From the NCBI GenBank assembly GCA_964619055.1, contig CAZUDB010000021.1:1-50364 (forward strand): a stretch of 50,364 nucleotides of DNA, read 5' to 3'. The notes beneath the pieces were generated by a model. The model did not search any database. It was given only the letters and a program-made list of their open reading frames with translations, and had not been told where the DNA came from. Origin of the DNA: CAYVUM01 sp964619055 (GTDB lineage: Bacteria; Pseudomonadota; Alphaproteobacteria; Rhodospirillales; Defluviicoccaceae). The translations under genes were made by a program, and so were the position numbers. Shown here piece after piece: positions 25,784 through 35,277 of the stretch; the stretch's first letter is position 1; each line of letters opens with the position of its first letter.

Positions 25784-27457
25784 GTGTACCGATACGATGA
25801 GTTTGATCACGCCTTTGTTCACGAGCGGGTGGCGCAGTTCCGCGATCAGGCGGCGCGCCGGCTGGCTGGGGAGCTGACCGAAGAGGAGTTCAAGCCGCTC
25901 CGGCTGATGAACGGGCTCTATTTGCAGCTCCACGCGTACATGCTGCGGATCGCGATCCCCTACGGCACCTTGTCGTCGACGCAAATGCGAATGCTGGCCC
26001 ATATCGCCCGCCGTTATGACCGCGGCTACGGCCACTTCACGACGCGGCAGAACATCCAGTTCAACTGGATCAAGCTGGAGGAGACGGCCGATCTCCTGAT
26101 GGATCTGGCAACGGTGGAGATGCACGGCCTGCAAACCTCCGGCAACTGCATCCGCAATGTGACGGCCGACCAGTACGCGGGCGCCGCTGCCGATGAGATC
26201 GAGGACCCGCGCGTTTGGTGCGAGATCATTCGTCAGTGGTCGACCCTGCACCCCGAATTCTCGTTCCTGCCGCGCAAATTTAAGATCGCAGTGACGGGCG
26301 CCGATACGGATCGCGCCGCCGTTCGGGTTCATGACATTGGGCTCAGGATGGTGCGAGGCGACGACGGCGAGGTGGGCTTCGAGGTGATTGTCGGCGGCGG
26401 GCTGGGCCGCACACCCGTTATCGGCAAGACGATCCGCCCATTCCTGCCCAAACGCTATTTGCTGTCCTATCTGGAGGCCATTCTCCGCGTCTATAACCTG
26501 GCCGGGCGGCGCGACAACATCTTCAAGGCCAGGATCAAAATCTTGGTGGATGCGGTTGGCGCCGATCAGTTCGCGGACATGGTTGAAGCGGAATGGCAGC
26601 AAATCCGCGAGACCCCGGTGGACCTGCCGGACGGCGAGCTGAAGCGCATTCTCAGCTACTTTGCGCCACCGGCGTTCGAGCCGCTCACCGGCAATGACCC
26701 CGCCTATCGCGCCGCGCGCGACGCCGACCCGGCGTTTGACCGCTGGGCCGAGGCCAACGTGATCGCCCACCGGATGCCCGGCTATGCCATCGTGAATCTG
26801 TCTTTGAAGCCCGTGGGCGGGATCCCGGGTGATGCCACCGATGCGCAAATGGAGGCCCTTGCCGACCTTGCCGAGCGTTACAGCTTTGCCGAGATCCGGG
26901 TCACCCACGAGCAGAACCTGGTGTTGGCGCACGTGCGCGAGGCGGACCTCAAGGCCCTGTGGCAGGAACTGGGTCCCTTAGACTTGGCCACGCCAAACCT
27001 TGGCCAGGTGACGGACATCATTGCCTGTCCGGGTCTTGATTACTGCTCCTTGGCCAACGCCCGCTCCATCCCCGTGGCTCAGGGGATCGCCCAGCGCTTC
27101 GGCGACACGCCGCGCGCGCGCGCGCTCGGCGAACTGAAAATCAAGATTTCCGGCTGCATCAACGCCTGTGGCCATCACCATGTGGGCCACATCGGCATCT
27201 TAGGTGTCGATAAGAAGGGCGAGGAATTTTACCAGATTACCCTCGGTGGGGATGCCACTGATACGGCGGCGTTGGGTGACCTGGTCGGACCGGCTGTGCC
27301 CTACGACGCGGTGCCCGATGCCATTGAGACGCTGGTTGCCACCTATGAGGCCCACCGGCAGGACGGGGAGCGTTTCCTCGATACCTATCGACGGATCGGC
27401 ATGACGCCATTTAAGGAGAAGCTTTATGCCGCTGATCAAGCAGGGTCGGATTACTGA
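25784..27457 (+). CDS. cysI: Sulfite reductase hemoprotein (nitrite/sulfite reductase family)
   Basis: A 557-residue siroheme/[4Fe-4S] enzyme that reduces sulfite to sulfide by six electrons in cysteine synthesis. The cluster ligands are visible as Cys415 and Cys421 (CPGLDYC) and Cys458 and Cys462 (CINAC, then GHHHVGHIG); the last also bridges siroheme. FTTRQNIQF near residue 86 and TSGNCIRNV near 118 are the substrate/siroheme-side motifs. The start is the GTG at 25784 after AAGGAGG. Operon context (DUF2849, DUF934, APS reductase) makes sulfite rather than nitrite the likely substrate. No flavoprotein cysJ is nearby, so electrons probably come from ferredoxin or another donor. Its 3' end overlaps the next gene by 32 bases. 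Confidence 0.95.
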   Translation: MYRYDEFDHAFVHERVAQFRDQAARRLAGELTEEEFKPLRLMNGLYLQLHAYMLRIAIPYGTLSSTQMRMLAHIARRYDRGYGHFTTRQNIQFNWIKLEETADLLMDLATVEMHGLQTSGNCIRNVTADQYAGAAADEIEDPRVWCEIIRQWSTLHPEFSFLPRKFKIAVTGADTDRAAVRVHDIGLRMVRGDDGEVGFEVIVGGGLGRTPVIGKTIRPFLPKRYLLSYLEAILRVYNLAGRRDNIFKARIKILVDAVGADQFADMVEAEWQQIRETPVDLPDGELKRILSYFAPPAFEPLTGNDPAYRAARDADPAFDRWAEANVIAHRMPGYAIVNLSLKPVGGIPGDATDAQMEALADLAERYSFAEIRVTHEQNLVLAHVREADLKALWQELGPLDLATPNLGQVTDIIACPGLDYCSLANARSIPVAQGIAQRFGDTPRARALGELKIKISGCINACGHHHVGHIGILGVDKKGEEFYQITLGGDATDTAALGDLVGPAVPYDAVPDAIETLVATYEAHRQDGERFLDTYRRIGMTPFKEKLYAADQAGSDY

Positions 27458-27932
27458 CGATCCGTACATGATGCTGGCCGATGATGCACCGCTGCCAGCC
27501 ACGGGTGCGGTGATCGTCTCGACCACGCGCTTCGCGGCGGAACGGGATGATCTGTTTGGGCGCGGCGCGCCCTTGGGCGTGCGTTTGGCGGCCGGCGAGA
27601 TGGTGGACTTGATCGCCGGCGACGTTGATCGCCTGGCGGTCATCGCGCTGGAATTTCCCCTGTTTCGCGATGGCCGGGCCTATTCCAAGGCTAGGATCCT
27701 GCGCGATCAGCTTGGGTACCGGGGCGAGCTCCGCGCCGTGGGCAATGTGCTGCGCGATCAGTTCCTGTTCATGGACCGCTGCGGCTTCGATGCTTACGAG
27801 GTCGCCGACGCGGCGGCAGCGGAAGCCTGGCAGACGGAGCTGGAGCGGTTCTCCGTCTTTTATCAGCGGGCCTCTGACGCCCGAGCGTCGGCGGCCGAGC
27901 GGCGGACGCGTGTGCCGAGGGCAGCTGAGTGA
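27426..27932 (+). CDS. DUF934 domain protein of the cysteine operon
   Basis: A 168-residue cytoplasmic protein of the DUF934 family. The conserved core is LIAGDVDRLAVIALEFPLFRDGRAYSKARILRDQLGYRGELRAVGNVLRDQFLFMDRCGFDAY (residues about 58-120, no more than described by these words). It is found almost always between cysI and cysH in proteobacteria and is thought to assist sulfite reduction, without a proven mechanism. It overlaps cysI by 32 bases and cysH by four (GTGA), so the three are translationally coupled. Confidence 0.92.
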   Translation: MPLIKQGRITDDPYMMLADDAPLPATGAVIVSTTRFAAERDDLFGRGAPLGVRLAAGEMVDLIAGDVDRLAVIALEFPLFRDGRAYSKARILRDQLGYRGELRAVGNVLRDQFLFMDRCGFDAYEVADAAAAEAWQTELERFSVFYQRASDARASAAERRTRVPRAAE

Positions 27933-28735
27933 GCGCGCCCACAACCGCGGCGGCTGTGGCCGAGCGCGACGAAAGCCATCGCGGCGATACGGGCGCACCG
28001 ACGGCCGCTGAGATGCGCGCCCAGGCGCTGAATCGGCGCTTGCACGGCGTGGGAACACTCGACCTGCTGCGCGCCGTCGTCTCGGAGGAGTTTCCCGGCA
28101 AGATAGCCCTCATCTCCTCCTTCGGGGCGGAAGCGGCCGTGCTGTTGCATATGATCAGCTCCATTGATTCTTCGACCCCGGTGATCTTCCTCAACACGGG
28201 CAAACTATTCGGTGAAACGCTCCGCTACCGCGACCAGCTCATCGAGCGTTTGGGCCTTGAGGACGTGCGCTCGGCGGAGCCCGATCCGGCCCGCATCGAA
28301 GCCCTCGATGGCGACGGCATCCTCTGGTACGCCAACGCGAACCTGTGCTGCCACATCCGCAAGGTGGAGCCCATGGGCCGGGCCCTTGACGGGTTCGATG
28401 CCTGGATCACGGGACGCAAGGGCTTTCAGGGGGCCGCGCGCCAGAACCTGCCCCTGATCGAAGCCACGGACGACGGCCGCATCCGCGTCAACCCCTTGGC
28501 CGGGTGGAGCAAAGCCGACCTTGATGGGTATTTTGAGACCTACGAGCTGCCGCGTCATCCCTTGGAGGCCGACGGCTTTCTGTCCATCGGCTGCATGCCG
28601 TGCACGGATCGGGTCCGGCCCGGTGAGGAAATCCGCGCCGGGCGCTGGCGCGGCCGGGGCAAGACGGAATGCGGCATCCACCTGCCGCTCTCGAAAGCGC
28701 CACCGGAGCGGTTCAAGCCGTTCGGGATCGACTAG
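27929..28735 (+). CDS. cysH: Assimilatory APS/PAPS reductase, [4Fe-4S] type
   Basis: A 268-residue thiol-dependent reductase that converts (phospho)adenylyl sulfate to sulfite. It has the PP-loop-like start LISSFGAEAAVLLHM, the paired Cys in NLCCHIRKVEP, the second cluster pair in IGCMPCTDRV, and the catalytic C-terminal Cys in TECGIH. Presence of both CC and CxxC means a [4Fe-4S] cluster, which by family knowledge favours adenylyl sulfate (APS) over PAPS. The start is a GTG overlapping the DUF934 stop. The N-terminal 30 residues are low in structure, so a later start is possible. It completes the operon DUF2849-cysI-DUF934-cysH. Confidence 0.94.
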   Translation: MSAPTTAAAVAERDESHRGDTGAPTAAEMRAQALNRRLHGVGTLDLLRAVVSEEFPGKIALISSFGAEAAVLLHMISSIDSSTPVIFLNTGKLFGETLRYRDQLIERLGLEDVRSAEPDPARIEALDGDGILWYANANLCCHIRKVEPMGRALDGFDAWITGRKGFQGAARQNLPLIEATDDGRIRVNPLAGWSKADLDGYFETYELPRHPLEADGFLSIGCMPCTDRVRPGEEIRAGRWRGRGKTECGIHLPLSKAPPERFKPFGID

Positions 28736-28749
28736 GCCTTTGTTGAGGC

Positions 28750-28770
28750 TAGGCGCTAAGCCGGCGCCTA
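28750..28770 (+). terminator. Hairpin after cysH
   Basis: TAGGCGC and GCGCCTA form a perfect 7-base stem around a 7-base loop, 15 bases after the cysH stop. No T tract follows, so termination here is likely but not certain. Confidence 0.4.
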
Positions 28771-28870
28771 TCAGCTTTCAGGCAACGTCGCTGAATAGGA
28801 TTTGCGGCTCGAGACGGCATTTCCAGGCCGCGGATTGACCGGCGACGCTCTTCTAAGAATAGTGGCGCCC

Positions 28871-29806
28871 ATGCATCTGCGCGGTCTCGATAACTGGGCA
28901 CACGAACATACCTTCGGGCAGGACCGCGTCCGGCGGGGCGAACGGCGCACGCTGATTGTCACCATCCTGACGGCCGTTACGATGGTCGTCGAGATTGCGG
29001 CGGGGCTGGCCTTCGGCTCCATGGCCTTGCTCGCGGACGGTTTGCATATGGCCTCGCATGCAGCCGCTCTCGGTATCGCCGTCTTCGCCTACGCCTATAC
29101 AAGGCGGTTCGCAGCGGACCCCCGCTACAGCTTTGGAACCGGCAAAGTGAACGCGCTGGCGGGTTTTACGAGCGCCATCCTGCTCGCCCTGTTCGCAGTC
29201 GGCATGGCCGTGGAAAGTGTGGGGCGGTTCATCGATCCCGTTGCCATTGCGTTCAACTCCGCGATCTTCGTCGCCGTGATCGGACTCCTGGTGAATGGCG
29301 CGAGCGTTCTGCTCCTCACGGTTCCGCACCACCATCACGACCACGACCACCACCACCACCACCATCACGACCACGGCAGTGGTGACCACAACCTGCGGGC
29401 AGCTTACCTGCATGTCCTCGCCGACAGCCTGACCTCGCTTCTCGCCATCTTCGCCTTGCTGATGGGGAAGTACGTCGGCGCGGTCTGGATGGACCCGGCT
29501 ATGGGCATCGTTGGTGCTCTGTTGATTGCACGGTGGTCATGGGACCTCCTGCGCTCAACGTCTCACGTGTTGCTCGACAGGCAGGCTTCGGAGGTCATCA
29601 GAAACGACGTGCAAGTCGCGATTGAGGCGCGCGACACCGACCGGATCGCCGACCTGCATGTGTGGAGCATCGGGCCGGACATTTACGCCGCGGAAATAGC
29701 CCTGGTCAGCGATGATCCGCAGCCGCCGGATTACTACAAAGCCTTGATTCCACGAGACTTGGGGCTCGTCCATGTGACGGTGGAGGTCCATCGCTGCCCC
29801 GTGTGA
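28871..29806 (+). CDS. dmeF: Cation diffusion facilitator metal exporter (DmeF type)
   Basis: A 311-residue inner-membrane exporter of the CDF family, exchanging cytoplasmic divalent metal for protons. The N-terminal HLRGLDNWAHEHTFGQD is characteristic of DmeF (Co/Ni) proteins. Metal-site residues appear in ALLADGLHMASHA (TM2) and HVLADSLTSLLAI (TM5). Between TM4 and TM5 is a His/Asp-rich loop (HHHHDHDHHHHHHHDH) that can bind metal. A cytoplasmic C-terminal domain (IADLHVWSIGP) follows. I chose the ATG at 28871 because the homologous start follows; the longer frame begins at a TTG. No DmeR-type repressor is next to it. Confidence 0.92.
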   Translation: MHLRGLDNWAHEHTFGQDRVRRGERRTLIVTILTAVTMVVEIAAGLAFGSMALLADGLHMASHAAALGIAVFAYAYTRRFAADPRYSFGTGKVNALAGFTSAILLALFAVGMAVESVGRFIDPVAIAFNSAIFVAVIGLLVNGASVLLLTVPHHHHDHDHHHHHHHDHGSGDHNLRAAYLHVLADSLTSLLAIFALLMGKYVGAVWMDPAMGIVGALLIARWSWDLLRSTSHVLLDRQASEVIRNDVQVAIEARDTDRIADLHVWSIGPDIYAAEIALVSDDPQPPDYYKALIPRDLGLVHVTVEVHRCPV

Positions 29807-29980
29807 CAAACGGAGCGGCGAAACGGATGGTCCGCTTCTAGCCTCAGGCCAACGCTTAAACCTGATCAAATTGCTACAGTGGACTGGTTTCTGAGAGGTC
29901 GCCAAGAGTGAACCAATGCGGGTCCATGTTTATGGGTATACACATCGGTAAGCAATCGAGTTGTTCAGGAGGTAAGGCGC

Positions 29981-30424
29981 ATGAAGATGAGACCCATGAT
30001 CAAACGCGTTGGCGTTATTGGCTTGGCGGTCCTGCTGTTCTCACCGTCGGCGCTGGGCCAACCCTCGGATCTTTCCATCCAGACCTTCAAGTTGCGACAG
30101 GACCTTTCATCCTACATTATGAACGATCTGTGCCGCGAGCGCTGCCCCGTGTTTCAAAAACAAGTTCTTTACGCTTTTTGTGGCAATCTCGAACGCACTA
30201 TTGAGCTGGCAGATGAAGCGGCCAATAAGGCAATTGTCCAATCTGCCTTGCAAAAATATGAAGAAGAAAAGTCGATACCGTTAGACGGACGTGACAAGTT
30301 TGCTGCCGTTGGACATGTGGTTTCGATGATGATTATGTATAAAACTGGTTACCACGCGGCCCTCGACAACTTCGTGAAAGATGAGGACAAAGAGGTTGTG
30401 TGCCAGAACCTTGAACGCCCGTGA
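29981..30424 (+). CDS. Exported hypothetical protein, 147 aa
   Basis: A 147-residue protein with a Sec signal peptide (basic start, VGVIGLAVLLFSPSALG, cleavage before QPSD). The mature part is mostly helical with four Cys (NDLCRERC, AFCGN and a final VVCQN), so one or two disulfides are likely in the periplasm. AGGAGG lies 7 bases before the ATG. It is flanked by dmeF and the convergent modC but shows no metal motif. The codon use is slightly AT-richer than its neighbours. Family not recognised. Confidence 0.75.
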   Translation: MKMRPMIKRVGVIGLAVLLFSPSALGQPSDLSIQTFKLRQDLSSYIMNDLCRERCPVFQKQVLYAFCGNLERTIELADEAANKAIVQSALQKYEEEKSIPLDGRDKFAAVGHVVSMMIMYKTGYHAALDNFVKDEDKEVVCQNLERP

Positions 30425-30521
30425 TCTGAGAATCTCTCTGCAAAGCCTCGGTCTTTCGAGCGCCCGAAGCCGCTTCCTCCCGCGCAGCCCCCAACGCGGC
30501 CAGGATTCACCGTAAACGATT

Positions 30522-31805
30522 TTATAGCGTGATCCTTAGGGCGTGGGTTCCGGTCCGGTCCGGCCGGGAGCGGACAACGGGCCCATTCGCATCGGTCGAT
30601 CCTGGTGTCGTCGAGCTTTCGGCCAGCGCGATCGCTTTGACCTGAACGAACACACGCTCACCCACGGCAAGGCCCAGGCGATCCCAGGACCACCGCGTAA
30701 TCCGGGCCAACACCGGATCGCCCTGGCCGTCGGTGCCGAGACGGACCGCGACGTCGACATGGACCTCATCCTCTCCTCCGGCCTCTACGGCGACGACGCG
30801 GCCGGGAACGGCGTTTAGGATGCTGCAATCGAGCGGCGGGCGGCGGGCGAGGCTGACGTCCGTGGCGGTGATGACGACCCGGTGGCGACTGCCAGCAGCG
30901 CCCAACTCACCCGGAACCGTCAGCCGGGCGCCGCTCACTGCCAGCGTCGAGAGACCATACTCGGCGTCGTAGGACGCCACCCTGGCATCCAGTCCAACGG
31001 ACGGATCGGCCCGGTGGGCGATCGGTGATGCCGGGTCCGCCTGAACGTCTGCGAGCGGTCCTGCAGCTTGGACGGTTCCCCGGTCCAACAACACCACGTG
31101 ATCGGCCAGCCGCTCGATCTCGGCCAGATCGTGGCTCACGTAAAGAACGGGAATGGCAAGGTTGGACTGCAATCGGTCAAAGTAGGGCAGGATCTCGTCC
31201 CGGCTGGCGCGGTCCAGCGCCGAGAGCGGTTCATCCATGAGCAGGAGCGTCGGCTGGGACAACAGCGCCCGGCCAATGGCGACCCGCTGGCGTTCGCCGC
31301 CGGACAGGCGCGCTGGTGACCGATCGACAAGGGCGCTGAGCCCGAGCAAGTCCACAACGTCCTCGAACCGGATGCGGGGCGTCTCACGGCGCTTCTGGCC
31401 GGAGCGCTTGAGACCGTAGGTCAGATTGCCGCGAACCGTCAGGTGCGCAAACAGGCTTGCCTCCTGAAAGACATACCCGATGGCGCGCTTGTGCGGCGGC
31501 CGGAAGGTGCGCTCGCTTTGCCACACCTCACCGTTGACCGTGAGATGGCCGTCGCGCAAGCGTTCCAGGCCGGCGACGCAGCGCAGCACGGTCGTTTTGC
31601 CGCAGCCGGATGGCCCGAACAGGCCCGTGAAGCCATGGCCGGGCACCTCAAAAGCCACATCCAGCGGAAAGCGCCCGAGCATTCCGCGAAAGCGGGCGCG
31701 CAGAGCGGGTGTGTCCTGGGCGGCTGGTGCCATTGGCCGAGGAAGCGGCGTGGAGTTGGGCGGTGGCGAACCCGGTGATTGAATTTTGCGAAGAGCGATC
31801 ATCAT
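30522..31805 (-). CDS. modC: Molybdate ABC transporter ATP-binding protein
   Basis: A 427-residue ATPase of the molybdate importer. Walker A GPSGCGKTT, the signature LSGGERQRVAIGRALLS and Walker B LLLMDEPLSALD are intact. After about residue 290 comes a C-terminal Mop/TOBE-like region that in ModC senses molybdate and can damp transport. The ATG at 31805 overlaps the modB stop as ATGA; the longer frame to 31907 would run inside modB and is rejected. It is longer than the roughly 350-residue E. coli protein, mainly by a Pro-rich N-terminus (residues 1-40) and an extended C-terminus. Confidence 0.95.
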   Translation of the reverse strand: MMIALRKIQSPGSPPPNSTPLPRPMAPAAQDTPALRARFRGMLGRFPLDVAFEVPGHGFTGLFGPSGCGKTTVLRCVAGLERLRDGHLTVNGEVWQSERTFRPPHKRAIGYVFQEASLFAHLTVRGNLTYGLKRSGQKRRETPRIRFEDVVDLLGLSALVDRSPARLSGGERQRVAIGRALLSQPTLLLMDEPLSALDRASRDEILPYFDRLQSNLAIPVLYVSHDLAEIERLADHVVLLDRGTVQAAGPLADVQADPASPIAHRADPSVGLDARVASYDAEYGLSTLAVSGARLTVPGELGAAGSRHRVVITATDVSLARRPPLDCSILNAVPGRVVAVEAGGEDEVHVDVAVRLGTDGQGDPVLARITRWSWDRLGLAVGERVFVQVKAIALAESSTTPGSTDANGPVVRSRPDRTGTHALRITL

Positions 31806-32503
31806 TGGGCATCCCTGAAGGCGCGCTTCTCCACCACCATCATGGCGAAGATGACGATAAAGGCGAACAGCACCATGCCGGCGGCAAGCACGTGGGCTTG
31901 GTCCCATGCCAGCGTTTCCACATAGTCATAGATCAGGATCGACAGCACCTTGGTCTCGCCCGGGATGCTGCCGCCGATCATGAGGACCACACCGAACTCA
32001 CCGACAGTGTGGGCGAACCCCAGGATCGCACCGGCGAGAAAACCGGGACGGGCAAGCGGCACGGCGACGCTGACGAAGCGGTCCATTGGGGCAGCGCGCA
32101 GAGTGGCGGCCACCTCCATGGGGCGATCTCCAACGGCTTTGAAGGCGTTGCGGATCGGCTGGACCACGAACGGCAGCGAATAGATGATGGAGCCAATGAC
32201 GAGGCCCTCGAAGCTGAACGCGAGGGTTGTTCCGCCCATTTGGCCGGCGATCCAGCCACCAGGACCGTTGGGGCCGAGCGCGATCAGCAAGTAAAAGCCG
32301 AGCACGGTGGGCGGCAACACGAGCGGCAGCGCGACGACGGCGGCCGCCGCCTCTTTCCACCAGCCGCCGGGGCGGGCCAGCCACCAGGCAATGGGTGTGC
32401 CGACGATGAGCAGCGCCACCGTTGTCACGGCAGCGAGTTCAAGGGTCAGCCGGATCGCCTGCCACATTGCCGGGTCCCAAACGGAAAGCTCGGGGGCGGT
32501 CAT
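31802..32503 (-). CDS. modB: Molybdate ABC transporter permease
   Basis: A 233-residue inner-membrane permease with five or six helices. The EAA-type loop is in DRPMEVAATLRAAPMDRFVSVAVPLARPG, and LPLVLPPTVLGFYLL and GAILGFAHTVGEFGVVLMIGG are typical of ModB/CysW-type channels. It forms a homodimer with ModC. The gene follows modA after 43 bases and overlaps modC by four. Confidence 0.96.
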   Translation of the reverse strand: MTAPELSVWDPAMWQAIRLTLELAAVTTVALLIVGTPIAWWLARPGGWWKEAAAAVVALPLVLPPTVLGFYLLIALGPNGPGGWIAGQMGGTTLAFSFEGLVIGSIIYSLPFVVQPIRNAFKAVGDRPMEVAATLRAAPMDRFVSVAVPLARPGFLAGAILGFAHTVGEFGVVLMIGGSIPGETKVLSILIYDYVETLAWDQAHVLAAGMVLFAFIVIFAMMVVEKRAFRDAQ

Positions 32504-32546
32504 GATGTGATCCTCGCGGTTTCGAGAACCATGCTAAGCGAGACCG

Positions 32547-33386
32547 TCATTTCGCCGCCACCGTGTCACCGGCCCCGTAACCGAAGCCCTCGATCATTGC
32601 CGCCGTTTCGGGCTGCCGCAGGAAGTCGAGAAAGGCGACGGTCGCAGGGTTGTCGGCACCGCGTTTCAAGAGAACGGCCTGCTGATGGATCGGCGTGTGC
32701 AATGTTTGGGGCACGGTCCACCAGGAACCGTTGTCGATCGCTACCACCTGGGCCAAGGCCAAGAACCCCAGCTCCACATTGCCAGTGGCTACGAACTGGT
32801 GCACTTGCGTGACCGAATTGCCGTGAACGATGCGGTCCGCGAGCGCGTCGCGAACGCCGAGCGCGGTCATCACCTGAAGTGCGGCAGCGCCATAGGGAGC
32901 CGTGACCGGATTGGCGATTGCGATTGTGCCACGCAATGTCGTGCCGAGTGTCCGCTCGTCGACAACGCGTTTTGGGTTCGGGCTCCACAGCGCAAGTCGT
33001 CCAACGGCATAAGTGAACCGGCTGTCGGGATCGGCAAAGCCCTCCACGACCGCCCGCTTGGGACGGGCGGCGTCGGCGGCAAGGAACGCATCATAGGGTG
33101 CGGCCTGGGTGATCTGGGCGTAGAGATGCCCAGTCGAGCCGAAGCTGAAGGTGGTGGTGTGACCTGTCGCTGCCGCGAAGCGCTCGGCAAGAGCATTGGC
33201 CGGGCCAATGAAATTGGCGGCGACGGCGATATTGGTTGTCGTGGCCCCGGCCGAGGTGATCATCAATATGGCCGTGATCAAGACCGCAGCCGCGAGCCTG
33301 ACCGATGCCCAGCCGAACGAGCCGGTTGGTGCGGGGCGGAAGCCACCAGCGGTCGGGTTCGTGCGGCTCAAGGTCACCACGGTCAA
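32547..33386 (-). CDS. modA: Molybdate-binding periplasmic protein
   Basis: A periplasmic binding protein of up to 279 residues, with a signal-like segment (VRLAAAVLITAILMITSAGATTT) and the ModA start of the mature chain, IAVAANFIGPANALAERF. SFGSTGHLYAQI and the ligand-pocket region ANPVTAPYGAAA follow. It captures molybdate or tungstate for ModBC. The start codon is uncertain: TTG at 33386 has GGAG about 10 bases before it; in-frame GTGs follow. The first gene of modABC, it should supply molybdenum for the cofactor made through moaD/moaE. Confidence 0.94.
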   Translation of the reverse strand: MTVVTLSRTNPTAGGFRPAPTGSFGWASVRLAAAVLITAILMITSAGATTTNIAVAANFIGPANALAERFAAATGHTTTFSFGSTGHLYAQITQAAPYDAFLAADAARPKRAVVEGFADPDSRFTYAVGRLALWSPNPKRVVDERTLGTTLRGTIAIANPVTAPYGAAALQVMTALGVRDALADRIVHGNSVTQVHQFVATGNVELGFLALAQVVAIDNGSWWTVPQTLHTPIHQQAVLLKRGADNPATVAFLDFLRQPETAAMIEGFGYGAGDTVAAK

Positions 33387-33602
33387 GTCGATATCACTCC
33401 TCGCTTCAGATCTGGGTCGGGTCGTGGCCGCGCAACACCTGTCACGCCATTGTTAGCAAGCTTCGTGCCATCCTGTAACTGATTGAAAGGCATAGCAATC
33501 GTGGCGCGCACGTCGCGACCGGTCGCGACAAAGGCAGCATCGTTGTCGCGGATGTGACGGGGCCGACACTCGAAGGTTGCCCGACGACCATCAATACCTG
33601 TT

Positions 33603-33640
33603 GCCAAAAAATAACCCCGCCGTTCCAAAGACCGGCGGGG
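33603..33640 (-). terminator. Factor-independent terminator of glnA
   Basis: On the minus strand a stem CCCCGCCG/CGGCGGGG (33633-33640 with 33615-33622) is followed by a T-rich run (33614-33603). It lies about 32 bases after the glnA stop. This is the clearest terminator in the window. Confidence 0.88.
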
Positions 33641-33671
33641 CCCAGGCTCGAGGAGAAAGCGAAACAAACGG

Positions 33672-35093
33672 TTACGAGGAGTAGTACATCTTGAACTCAA
33701 CCGGGTGCGGCGTGTGCTCGAAGTTATAGATCTCCTCCCAGCGCAGTGCCATGTAGCCGTCGATCATATCGTCGTCGAAGACGTCACCCTTCTTGAGGAA
33801 CTCCCGGTCAGCATCGAGCGCCTCCAGGGCTTCGCGCAGTGACCCGCACACCGTGGGTACGCCGGCCAATTCCTCGGGCGGCAGGTCGTAGAGGTTTTTG
33901 TCCATGGGGTCGCCCGGGTGAATCTTGTTCTGAATACCGTCGAGGCCGGCCATCATCATCGCCGCGAACGCCAGATAGGGGTTCGCCGTCGGATCGGGGA
34001 ACCGGATTTCGACGCGCTTGCCCTTTGGGCTGGTGGCGAACGGGATGCGGCAGGAGGCCGAGCGGTTGCGCGCCGAATAGGCCAGCAGCACTGGTGCTTC
34101 AAAGCCCGGGATCAGGCGCTTGTAGCTGTTGGTGCTGGGGTTGGTGAAGGCATTTAGCGCGCGCGCGTGCTTAATGATCCCACCGATGTAATAGAGGCAG
34201 TTGTCCGACAAATCCGCGTACCCGGTGCCGGCGAAGGTCGGCTTGCCATCCTTCCAGATCGATTGGTGGGTGTGCATGCCGGAACCGTTATCGCCAGCGA
34301 CGGGCTTCGGCATGAACGTGGCGGACTTGCCGTAAGTTTGCGCCACCATGTGCGTGCAATACTTGTAGATTTGGACATTGTCGGCGCTCTGGACCAGCGT
34401 GCTGAAGGCTAGGCCCAGCTCATGCTGGCTGGGCGCCACCTCGTGGTGGTGCTTGTCCATAGTGAGGCCCATCTCGCGCATCACCGTCACCATCTCGGCG
34501 CGGAGGTCGTTGGCCGAGTCGACCGGCGGCACCGGGAAGTATCCGCCTTTGACGGGCGGGCGGTGGCCGGCGTTGCCTTCGGCGAGGATCCGACCCGTGA
34601 CGTACGGCCCCTCATCGGACGTGAATTCGTAGAAGCAGTTGTTCATCTGGACGTCGAAACGGACGTCGTCGAAGACGAAGAACTCCGGCTCCGGGCCGAA
34701 GTAGGCCGTGTCCCCCAGGCCCGTCGAGGCCAGGTAGGCTTCCGCCTTTTTAGCGATGGAACGTGGATCGCGGCCATAGGGCTGGCCCGTCGACGGCTCC
34801 ATCACATCACAGAACAAAATCAGCATGGGCTGCGCCGCGAACGGATCCATGACGGCGGATGTAGCGTCTGGGATCAGCGACATGTCCGACTCGTTGATCT
34901 CTTTCCAGCCGGCGATGGAGGAGCCGTCAAACATGATGCCGTCCGTGAACGAGTCCTCGTCGATGAACGGTGTTGTCATGGTCAGGTGTTGCCACTTCCC
35001 GCGGGGATCGGTGAAGCGAAGATCAACATACTTGATCTCCCGCTCCTTCAGGGCTTGGAGAACGTCGGCGGGGGTTTTGCAGCCTAGGGACAT
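33672..35093 (-). CDS. glnA: Glutamine synthetase type I
   Basis: A 473-residue dodecameric GS-I, making glutamine from glutamate, ammonia and ATP. Beta-grasp and catalytic motifs are complete: FDGSSIAGWKEINESDM, FGPEPEFFVFDDV, KPVAGDNGSGMHTHQS, and NRSASCRIPF. The Tyr in KNLYDLPPEE is the adenylylation site used by GlnE. It is cytoplasmic. The gene lies 184 bases after glnB on the same strand, so it probably shares the sigma-54 promoter at 35706, perhaps with its own start too. The spacer holds a 7-base inverted repeat GGCCTCA/TGAGGCC (35144-35182). Confidence 0.97.
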   Translation of the reverse strand: MSLGCKTPADVLQALKEREIKYVDLRFTDPRGKWQHLTMTTPFIDEDSFTDGIMFDGSSIAGWKEINESDMSLIPDATSAVMDPFAAQPMLILFCDVMEPSTGQPYGRDPRSIAKKAEAYLASTGLGDTAYFGPEPEFFVFDDVRFDVQMNNCFYEFTSDEGPYVTGRILAEGNAGHRPPVKGGYFPVPPVDSANDLRAEMVTVMREMGLTMDKHHHEVAPSQHELGLAFSTLVQSADNVQIYKYCTHMVAQTYGKSATFMPKPVAGDNGSGMHTHQSIWKDGKPTFAGTGYADLSDNCLYYIGGIIKHARALNAFTNPSTNSYKRLIPGFEAPVLLAYSARNRSASCRIPFATSPKGKRVEIRFPDPTANPYLAFAAMMMAGLDGIQNKIHPGDPMDKNLYDLPPEELAGVPTVCGSLREALEALDADREFLKKGDVFDDDMIDGYMALRWEEIYNFEHTPHPVEFKMYYSS

Positions 35094-35277
35094 GATACGC
35101 TTATTCCTTCTCGTCCGGGGGCGTCGGTTCCGGTTGTCCGTCTGGCCTCAAGCCCCGCGGGCTGTGTTGACGCCGTGAGGCCGGACAGGGGTGTCGATGG
35201 GCGGCACGGGCGGGGTGTTTTGGGCCGGGTTGCCAAGGGCCATTCGGGAAATAAGGAAGCATGACGGGCCGATGGGC

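Noticed and set aside
29329..29380. CAC/GAC-rich repeat as a microsatellite or repeat element
   Set aside because: It encodes the His/Asp loop of the metal exporter, a normal feature of CDF proteins.
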